Below are positions 56,588-64,000 of a DNA stretch of 64,000 nt, in pieces (position 1 is the stretch's first letter; every line of letters begins with the position of its first letter). Source of the DNA: Neoarius graeffei (Eukaryota; Chordata; Actinopteri; Siluriformes; Ariidae). The translations under genes were made by a program, and so were the position numbers. The stretch spans positions 3,811,878-3,875,877 of the forward strand of contig NC_083582.1 of assembly GCF_027579695.1 (NCBI RefSeq), given 5' to 3'. The notes beneath the pieces were generated by a model, which had not been told where the DNA came from, did no database searches, and worked only from the letters and a program-made list of their open reading frames with translations.

Positions 56588-58189
56588 CAACCCCGATTCC
56601 AAAAAAGTTGGGACAAAGTACAAATTGTAAATAAAAACGGAATGCAATAATTTACAAATCTCAAAAACTGATATTGTATTCACAATAGAACATAGACAAC
56701 ATATCAAATGTCGAAAGTGAGACATTTTGAAATTTCATGCCAAATATTGGCTCATTTGAAATTTCATGACAGCAACACATCTCAAAAAAGTTGGGACAGG
56801 GGCAATAAGAGGCTGGAAAAGTTAAAGGGACAAAAAAGGAACAGCTGGAGGACCAAATTGCAACTCATTAGGTCAATTGGCAATAGGTCATTAACATGAC
56901 TGGGTATAAAAAGAGCATCTTGGAGTGGCAGCGGCTCTCAGAAGTAAAGATGGGAAGAGGATCACCAATCCCCCTAATTCTGCGCCGACAAATAGTGGAG
57001 CAATATCAGAAAGGAGTTCGACAGTGTAAAATTGCAAAGAGTTTGAACATATCATCATCTACAGTGCATAATATCATCAAAAGATTCAGAGAATCTGGAA
57101 GAATCTCTGTGCGTAAGGGTCAAGGCCGGAAAACCATACTGGGTGCCCGTGATCTTCGGGCCCTTAGACGGCACTGCATCACATACAGGCATGCTTCTGT
57201 ATTGGAAATCACAAAATGGGCTCAGGAATATTTCCAGAGAACATTATCTGTGAACACAATTCACCGTGCCATCCGCCGTTGCCAGCTAAAACTCTATAGT
57301 TCAAAGAAGAAGCCGTATCTAAACACGATCCAGAAGCGCAGACGTCTTCTCTGGGCCAAGGCTCATTTAAAATGGACTGTGGCAAAGTGGAAAACTGTTC
57401 TGTGGTCAGACGAATCAAAATTTGAAGTTCTTTATGGAAATCAGGGACGCCGTGTCATTCGGACTAAAGAGGAGAAGGACGACCCAAGTTGTTCTCGGTG
57501 CTCAGTTCAGAAGCCTGCATCTCTGATGGTATGGGGTTGCATTAGTGCGTGTGGCATGGGCAGCTTACACATCTGGAAAGACACCATCAATGCTGAAAGG
57601 TATATCCATGTTCTAGAGCAACATATGCTCCCATCCAGACGACGTCTCTTTCAGGGAAGACCTTGCATTTTCCAACATGACAATGCCAAACCACATACTG
57701 CATCAATTACAGCATCATGGCTGCGTAGAAGAAGGGTCCGGGTACTGAACTGGCCAGCCTGCAGTCCAGATCTTTCACCCATAGAAAACATTTGGCGCAT
57801 CATAAAACGGAAGATACGACAAAAAAGACCTAAGACAGTTGAGCAACTAGAATCCTACATTAGACAAGAATGGGTTAACATTCCTATCCCTAAACTTGAG
57901 CAACTTGTCTCCTCAGTCCCCAGACGTTTACAGACTGTTGTAAAGAGAAAAGGGGATGTCTCACAGTGGGAAACATGGCCTTGTCCCAACTTTTTTGAGA
58001 TGTGTTGTCATGAAATTTAAAATCACCTAATTTTTCTCTTTAAATGATACATTTTCTCAGTTTAAACATTTGATATGTCATCTATGTTCTATTCTGAATA
58101 AAATATGGAATTTTGAAACTTCCACATCATTGCATTCCATTTTTATTTACAATTTGTACTTTGTCCCAACTTTTTTGGAATCAGGGTTG
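56588..58189 (+). mobile_element. Complete Tc1-family transposon, apparently intact
   Basis: 1,602 bp bounded by TA (56586-56587, 58190-58191). The left end CAACCCCGATTCCAAAAAAG and the right end, reversed, CAACCCTGATTCCAAAAAAG match with two differences over about 60 bp (continuing TTGGGACAAAGTACAAATTG). The transposase ORF is full length. Confidence 0.95.
56950..58020 (+). CDS. Tc1-family transposase, intact ORF
   Basis: 356 codons from ATG at 56950 (MGRGSPIPLILRRQIVEQYQ); the frame is also open from 56896. N-terminal helix-turn-helix (CKIAKSLNISSSTVHNIIKR) and a GRKT-type linker, then the DDE domain: VLWSDESKFEVLYGNQGRR, LMVWGCISACGMGSLH, FQHDNAKPHTA and SPDLSPIENIWRIIKRKI. I count 34 residues between the second Asp and the Glu (DD34E). 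All canonical motifs are in place with no stop or shift, so this is the best candidate for a currently functional transposase in the window. It sits at TA within a MITE, away from the host exons. Confidence 0.95.
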   Translation: MGRGSPIPLILRRQIVEQYQKGVRQCKIAKSLNISSSTVHNIIKRFRESGRISVRKGQGRKTILGARDLRALRRHCITYRHASVLEITKWAQEYFQRTLSVNTIHRAIRRCQLKLYSSKKKPYLNTIQKRRRLLWAKAHLKWTVAKWKTVLWSDESKFEVLYGNQGRRVIRTKEEKDDPSCSRCSVQKPASLMVWGCISACGMGSLHIWKDTINAERYIHVLEQHMLPSRRRLFQGRPCIFQHDNAKPHTASITASWLRRRRVRVLNWPACSPDLSPIENIWRIIKRKIRQKRPKTVEQLESYIRQEWVNIPIPKLEQLVSSVPRRLQTVVKRKGDVSQWETWPCPNFFEMCCHEI

Positions 58190-58823
58190 TATATAGTGAG
58201 CTCATTGGTAAAATGAAAAAAAAAAACACACTTTGGGACACCACTCCTCTGCGCCATTATTTATGTCATTACTGTCGCACAATTAAAACGTGCCAGATCA
58301 GTCGGCTGGTGGGTTTTCAAAATAATAAATCCATATTTTACTGATCATATTTTCCACATTAATAAATACAGAGTACTTTGTGTCTGCTGCATCTTTCAGT
58401 TCTTTTAAATCAAGACTGAATCCTTTCTTTCTTCTTCGCCGCTGCCTTTTATTACATCACATTTGAGGATTTTGATTAATTCCTCGCTCTGCACTGGAAC
58501 TTTTATTCTTGTATTTTATCTTTCTTGTTCTATTTTAGCTTATTTTCTATTCTCTTATTATTTTTAATTGGACTTGAATGTCTGTTTATAATGTGTTTCC
58601 TCTGTCCGTTCACCCCAACGCACTTTTTTCTTTCAGCGCGACCGCAGTGCATGATGGGATATATGGCTTGGTTAGTGACCATCAGTTGTCACGGTGCATT
58701 GTGGGATACTATGAGTGCACTATATAGGGTGTAATAATTCTCACTATACATTCGGACAGCACTACAAAATGGCGAACTCGCTATATAGTCCACGATATAG
58801 TGAGTAGTGCGTAATTTCGGACA

Positions 58824-59409
58824 GAGGGCTGGACTCCAGTACTACAAGTCTGGTTGGAGTGGTGCGAGGCAGATTACTTCCTGTCTCCCAATCAGAGATA
58901 TAAGAAGGGGAGGGAGGGAGGGAGGGAAGGGGAGGGGGCGGGGTAGGATGACCTCAGCTCTAACCACTGGAAGCCTGAGGTTGGGTGAGTGGGGTATCTA
59001 TTACCACGAGGTTTGTCCGGGACAGATGTGATTTGGAAAATCAGAGGAGAAACATGCAAAAGATAAAGGTGTGCAGCTCAGTCATGTCCTTATGAGTATA
59101 ATATTATACAGGTAATGAAACAGGTCATTATAACACTGATTTTTTTTAACCTGTTGCTTGCTATGTTCTTACACACAGCATGATAATATTCTGTTTTCTG
59201 TCCATCTAGCTGACAGAACCCTGGATATAATTTCACACAGTTTCATCATGATAACGTGTGCAGCCTGCAGCAAATCCATTCCACCCTCACAATCACATTA
59301 CAAAGTGATTAATTTCATTGAGGCGACGCCATAAAGCTTTTGTGTGATTGTATTGTTGACTCAGTCCTGAGCTCAGTAAGGAGAGTTTACGGACAGGATA
59401 TTACACAGT
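58824..59409. other. Spacer with a GGGA-rich tract
   Basis: A purine-rich stretch of GGGAGGGAGGG words at about 58905-58938 may form G-quadruplexes. No ORF with a domain was recognised. Confidence 0.45.
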
Positions 59410-60290
59410 GGTGCGAAGATATGAAGTTTATCTTCGAGCGGTGAATGTATATATCAAGATTGAGTGAAAATATTTTCAACACGAGAAGATAAACTTCATG
59501 TCTTCGCCCACCATGTAATGTTCTTTATATTATATGGACACATCCACAAAAAATAAATAAATACACAAGCTTACGAAAAGAATTTTAATTTTGAACCGGT
59601 TCACCATTTTGCCAACGCGTGTCTAATCAGTGGGAAAACACTGGGAGTGACATCATCGGAGTGAAATATCAGGGTTTATTATCCATACAGGACACTTTTC
59701 CCATGGAATAAAAATGTGTGTTCTATTCCCTTCTAGTGGGTTTCATTCATTTAGTTTGATAGCATGCAATATTATTATCATATCGCTTATCCTATGTGTA
59801 CCCAATGTAGAATGAGCGTTGAATATGGTTTACAATATTGCATGGTTGTCAAGACAACATGACGTCACACATCGGAGACGTAAAACTTCTGCGCTAGCGA
59901 GTGTGCAACTGTGACAATCTGTAAACAAACATGGTCGACAGGTTTGCTTTGTTAAATACGGAAGATTTTGAGAGAATTTTGAAAGAGAAAGACGCGTTGA
60001 ACACCTGAAAGGAATGTGTATGTATAATAATAATAATAATAATAGTTGGCTTTTTTTCATGGTCTATCAGATATATTCCATTCAGCTACTCGTCTTCGAC
60101 GCGTTCAGTATCATGCTCGCTGAATGGAATATATCTGATAGACGACTCAACACCAGCCAATATTATTTAAATATGTCACTCAGACCTGCGACGTATTTCA
60201 TATGAAAAAATGCGAGTTTATCAACACGAGAAGATAAACTTCATATCTCCAAGCCAACGTGTGATTTTCTTTTTATTATATCGACACATT
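59410..60290. repeat. Foldback-type repeat with GAAGATAAACTTCA words
   Basis: GAAGTTTATCTTC at about 59419, CACGAGAAGATAAACTTCAT at about 59479 and again at 60222 in the same context (then TCTT/TCTC...TTATATGGACACAT and TTATATCGACACAT). The duplicated block, about 740 bp apart, and the local inverted pair suggest a degraded TIR element. A separate perfect hairpin lies inside it. Confidence 0.55.
60062..60143. repeat. Perfect 25-bp inverted repeat (hairpin)
   Basis: 60062-60086 (begins GTCTATCAGATATATTCC) is the exact reverse complement of 60119-60143, around a 32-bp loop containing TCTTCGACGCGTTC. Both RNA strands could fold. Confidence 0.95.
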
Positions 60291-60639
60291 CACAAACAAA
60301 AAGTCCCCAAATTTATCAAAACAACTCACTCATCGATTTCCTCACGAGTCACAGATAGAGATTTACGCCACAGTTTTGGTTCTCCATGTCCCGGATGGAG
60401 CTCGGATGAAAAATACCAGTGATGTATGGTCTCTGTAATATAATGTACACTAAGTTAAAAGACGTCTATATTATGCTGATGTTTTGTCTGTTTTGTAATA
60501 TATTGACTCTTTTGCCTAGAATTAGCCGAGGAGGTTGTGTAGTTCATTTGGTTCCTATTCTGAACGTTTGTGCACATAATTTGTGCATACTGACATTTAT
60601 ATGTAATAGTGCAACAAGTGTATTTCAGGTGTGAGACTT

Positions 60640-60835
60640 CTATCGGCTTCTGTATTACTGGACACTGAGGGGCACTTCCTCACCACCGTCACCTCAGGCT
60701 CGATCATCAGGGATAAACTTATAAATTCATATGTTTAAAATTGATATCTGGGATTTATATATTTCTGTAAAGCTGGTGTGTGACAGCGTTCATTGTTAAA
60801 AGTGCGATACAAATAAAATTTAATTGAGTTGAACT
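60640..60835 (+). repeat. LINE 3' tail
   Basis: GTTAAAAGTGCGATACAAAT followed by AAAATTTAATTGAGTTGA resembles the 3' end of L2/Rex1-group fish LINEs. Only the tail is recognised. Confidence 0.55.
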
Positions 60836-61141
60836 GATATACTGTGTTGGTCTGTGTGACAGGACGTGAATAGATTAAATTACACACTTGACATTTCTTC
60901 CCTCATTGACCTTTTCTTCTGGTAGTGATATTAAAATGCAAACACCAGTAACACCAGTAACACCTGAGACAAGCGCCTCCATAATAACCAGCTCATGTGT
61001 TATACAAATGATACCCATCTCTGTGATTGTGTGGTCTTTAAACACAAATCAGAAATTTACTGTGAATTAGATACAGGATAGTAATGACACAGCAACAACA
61101 AAAATATACCAATCTAATATTCAACCACTACTTTGTGTCAG

Positions 61142-61146
<5 letters not shown>

Positions 61147-61221
<75 letters not shown>
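61147..61221. repeat. (TA)n microsatellite
   Basis: About 37 TA dinucleotides, followed by a T run. A shorter (TA)n lies at about 61459-61487. Confidence 0.97.
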
Positions 61222-61229
<8 letters not shown>

Positions 61230-61456
61230 TCCAGAAATAAGACAGTTATTAGACTTTTGGAGAAACATCATCTGTGCAAGAAAACAGAAAATCGCACAAA
61301 AACCATTTTTTCTCGCACAAATGATAAAACATTTTCATCCAAATGTCCATTTTCTCTCAAACATTAAATGTAATAAATCTTCCACTATTCCCTGGATATA
61401 CTGTTTATAATTCTGATACTTTCATGTCTTTTATATAACATTATAAGTTTATTATA

Positions 61457-61492
<36 letters not shown>

Positions 61493-61734
61493 ATTTTAGT
61501 TATTTTGTAAATGTTCATCATTTTTCTTAAAGAATGTATTAAATGCTCAGTTATTGCCTGCATTCTGATCGGCTTTATAATCTGTCATATATCATACCAT
61601 TATATATAAACTTAGAGAGATAAAATATTTTATTAGCATTTATTATATACAAGTTTATTCATCAAATTATATTATTTATAATATTTATTATTTTATTGTA
61701 CACTGATGTAATACAGGATAATGGGGTTTGAGGC

Positions 61735-61805
<71 letters not shown>
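61735..61805. repeat. (GATA)n microsatellite
   Basis: About 17 GATA units. It abuts the Tc1 relic directly, so the TA insertion site of that element probably lay within the array. Confidence 0.97.
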
Positions 61806-61806
<1 letters not shown>

Positions 61807-62404
61807 GTGGTGCTTGAAAGTTTGTGAACCCTTTAGAATTTTCTATATTTCTGCAAAAATATGACCTAAAACATCATCAGATTTTCACACAAGTCCTGAA
61901 AGTAGATAAAGAGAACCCAGTGATGGAACAATGAATTCTGAATTATACCAGTAAATTCTAAAGGAAAATGTCAGGACAACTGAATCTCAAGAGAAGGTGG
62001 GTCATGCAGCAAGACAACGACCCTAAGCACACAAGTCGTTCTACCAAAGAATGGTTAAAGAAGAATAAAGTTAATGTTTTGGAATGGCCAAGTCAAAGTC
62101 CTGACCTTAATCCAATGGAAATGTTGTGGAAGGACCTGAAGCGAGCAGTTCATGTGAGGAAACCCACCAACATCCCAGAGTTGAAGCTGTTCTGTACAGA
62201 GGAACGGGCTAAAATTCCTCCAAGCCGGTGTGCAGGACTGATCAACAGTTACCGCAAACGTTTAGTTGCAGTTATTGCTGCACAAGGGGGTCACACCAGA
62301 TACTGAAAGCAAAGGTTCACATACTTTTGCCACTCACAGATATGTAATATTGGATCATTTTCCTCAATAAATAAATGACCTAGAATAATATTTTTGTCTC
62401 ATTT
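61807..62404 (+). mobile_element. Doubly deleted Tc1 copy
   Basis: It starts AGTGGTGCTTGAAAGTTTGT like the 52233 element. After AGAGAACCCAG it jumps about 870 bp to TGATGGAACAATGAATTCTG. A second small deletion (GTCAGGACA|ACTGAATCTC) follows. The right side runs to the inner repeat and stops at CTCATTTGTTTAC without the outer end. The remaining frame (61968-62306) encodes the DDE C-terminal part with QQDNDPKHTS intact. Confidence 0.9.
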
Positions 62405-62407
62405 GTT

Positions 62408-64000
62408 TACAGTTTTTCTCGATTGGTTTGGCTCATTTCCTGAAACTGAGATGACATTCCTATAACTATAAGGTCATTTTGCCAAACAGTGTTACAGTTC
62501 TGCACAACCCTTCAGATAACCAGCAAAATGTCATATGTCTCCCAAAACTGTTCATTCATGCTTCAAAATGAAATCCCTTTCCCATATAAATAGTCAGTAC
62601 CATAAAAATGGCATAGATCCTTCTCAACTGCTTGGCCTCATTTTCGTTCATTAAGTGCTTCTGTCTAAATGACCTGGATGGCTCAGCACAACTACATGGA
62701 TCATCTGCAAATGCTCATATCTCTCCCAAAACAGTTTACCCATGTGTCAAAACTAAATATCCTTCTCAAATAAATAGTCAATGCCCCCAAAATGCATTGT
62801 CCCTTTGGCATTGTGTAAGCACTGCAAGTCAAAATGCTTAGACATTTTGTCAGAGGTCTAGCTAAAGGAATACTATTATATATAAAACTGGAGAAATAGG
62901 GTTTTACAGTGAGAGCAGCCTCCAAAGTTTGACACCACACACAGTGCACTCATTTCGCCAAGGAAATTGTTTATTCACACAATTTTCACACAAACCAAAT
63001 TGCATGCATTACTGCATTATGTACAGAGAATATAGGTAAAAGGAAAATATGCATTGACCTTCTGCATGTGATATCATGTGTCCTCACGCTGAAAGGCTGT
63101 ATGGCAAAATATAAACATGAACCAAAAAAGCAATAAAGTTCCAGAAATGAAACACTTGGACTAGTCGCTGTTGCCGTCTTCCCCCACCCTCTCCTGGTCA
63201 CCATCCTCATCCTCCTGGCCATCCATCCACTGCTCTCTGTTTGGCCACAGATTTTCATCTACATCGCACCGGATGTTCTCCCTTGCGATGCAGCGTGGGA
63301 AGAAGCGGCGTGAATGTCTTAGCCAACCCCGACACTGATCGCCTGTGATGTCTTCACAGGCAGCATCCATCGCATTGAGGAGAGACCTCTGATCCCCAAT
63401 GTGGCGTTCATAAACTCTCCACCTCCAAGCAGAGAAAAACTCTTCAATAGGATTGAGAAACGGCGAATATGGTGGTAAAAACACATTACGCATCCTTGGA
63501 TGGCTGTTGAACCATGCTCTGATGAGTGGGCCACGGTGAAAGCTCACATTGTCCCACACAATGACAAACTGTGGTAGGTGGGGTGCTTCGAGACCCCTTT
63601 CATTTTCGGGGACTAAATCCATATACAGACGGTCCAGGTAGAGGAGGAGCCTCTGAGTGTTGTACGGGCCCAGGCTTGCAATACGTGTGGCCACACCATT
63701 GTCAGAAATGGCCGCACACATTGTAATATTTCCCCCTCTTTGACTCGGGACGTCCACTGTGGCCCGCTGGCCAATGATGTTACGTCCGCGCCTGCGGCTC
63801 TTGGCCAGATTGAAACCAGCCTCATCTACAAACACCAGGAGATGAGGTGTTTCAATCCCCTCCAATGCCATTATTCTCTACAAAAGAGAAATATAGGTAA
63901 AACCAAATCATGTAGATGGGTCATACACAAAGTCAATATAACCTGCAGCGGTTCCAAACCTATGCTGGCCTATGCAGAGGTACTCCAGGTGGTCTTTGAC
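62408..64000 (-). mobile_element. IS630/Tc1-like DDE element, runs off the right edge
   Basis: The left boundary is placed at the AGTTTTTCTCGATTGGTTTG junction with the Tc1 relic. The 3' non-coding part contains two diverged direct repeats (62545-62610 and 62710-62800, sharing CTCCCAAAAC and ATAAATAGTCA). The transposase gene follows on the minus strand and continues beyond 64000, so the other end is not visible. Confidence 0.6.
63161..63877 (-). CDS. IS630-like DDE transposase, catalytic exon
   Basis: Last exon of a spliced transposase: acceptor CTCTTTTGTAG|AGAATA at 63877, then 238 residues to the stop. Catalytic motifs are LLVFVDEAGFN (first Asp), QFVIVWDNVSFHRG (second Asp) and YSPFLNPIEEFFSAWRWRVY (Glu). 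I count 35 residues between second Asp and Glu, so DD35E rather than the DD34E of Tc1. GRRGRNIIGQRATV-type residues (SRRRGRNIIGQRATVDVPSQ) and RGGNITMCAAIS are typical of the IS630-like proteins common in fish. The C-terminus is acidic (GQEDEDGDQERVGEDGNSD). The upstream DNA-binding exon is outside or only partly in view; 63943-64000 contains a possible donor (CTGCAG|GTTATA). No stop or shift is seen. Confidence 0.85.
   Translation of the reverse strand, partial: RIMALEGIETPHLLVFVDEAGFNLAKSRRRGRNIIGQRATVDVPSQRGGNITMCAAISDNGVATRIASLGPYNTQRLLLYLDRLYMDLVPENERGLEAPHLPQFVIVWDNVSFHRGPLIRAWFNSHPRMRNVFLPPYSPFLNPIEEFFSAWRWRVYERHIGDQRSLLNAMDAACEDITGDQCRGWLRHSRRFFPRCIARENIRCDVDENLWPNREQWMDGQEDEDGDQERVGEDGNSD

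Larger units (their letters stand above)
56521..58823. mobile_element. TGTCC-ended MITE carrying an intact Tc1
   Basis: The left end TGTCCAGAATCACTCACTCA and the right end, reversed, TGTCCGAAATTACGCACTAC are imperfect inverted repeats. The inner words CACTATATAGGG and CTATATAG recur on both sides. The middle is occupied by the Tc1 at 56588-58189, inserted at TA. The remaining MITE is about 0.7 kb. Confidence 0.6.

Noticed and set aside
34437..64000. First coding exon of the ush1g-like gene
   Set aside because: I looked on the minus strand for an ankyrin start exon ending before the GEPDKC junction and found none; it is either beyond the window or too diverged to see by eye.

Overview
The window is vertebrate nuclear DNA, almost certainly from a teleost fish. 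The evidence is spliced genes with GT-AG introns, long CA/TA/GATA microsatellites, and a fish-type repeat set: a tRNA-derived SINE, Tc1, hAT, pogo-like and PIF/Harbinger-like DNA transposons, and RTE, L2 and Penelope-like retroelements. The SINE and Tc1 set reminds me of catfishes, but that is only an impression. Nothing bacterial, plasmid-like, viral or CRISPR-like was seen.

Two host genes are supported, both on the minus strand. (1) A TRIM16-like gene: exons 11534-11052 (two B-boxes, no RING), 8049-7954 (exactly 96 bp) and 1276-1043 (exactly 234 bp, coiled coil). Its remaining 3' exons, including any B30.2 domain, lie left of the window. (2) An ush1g (SANS)-like gene: exons 34144-33718 (ankyrin repeats), 33226-32699 (central region) and 23149-22835 (SAM domain and a C-terminal PDZ ligand). 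The first coding exon was not found. The last ush1g intron is about 9.5 kb, nearly all transposon.

Layout: 1-11.5 kb is the TRIM16-like gene, with CA satellite, a TIR element, 364-bp tandem Penelope-type repeats and a 35-bp minisatellite in or beside its introns. 11.8-15.3 kb is a head-to-head inverted pair of Penelope-like 3' halves, one split by a pogo-like element that itself holds a SINE. 15.4-18.8 kb holds a Tc1 relic and an L2 3' end split by a Harbinger-like element. 18.8-22.8 kb is mostly spacer with small TIR elements. 22.8-34.1 kb is ush1g, whose big intron contains a TIR element broken by a 4-kb hAT, an RTE LINE and an inverted SINE-bearing duplication. 36.85-51.64 kb appears to be one pogo-like element (GGGGAGAGTGGGGTC ends, TA duplications) inflated to 14.8 kb by two hATs, a Harbinger-like element, two copies of another MITE, a Tc1 and SINEs. 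52.2-62.4 kb has three Tc1-family copies, two with full-length ORFs. The right edge holds a spliced IS630/Tc1-like DDE transposase with D-E spacing 35.

The genes do not form a pathway; the two host genes are simply neighbours. The most interesting material is structural: hammerhead-ribozyme-like cores (CUGANGA, short stem, GAAAC) in the Penelope-type repeats, nested insertions that can be ordered in time from their target-site duplications, and a large inverted duplication next to an ush1g exon. Exon calls come from reading splice sites and matching remembered family features; no database search was run.
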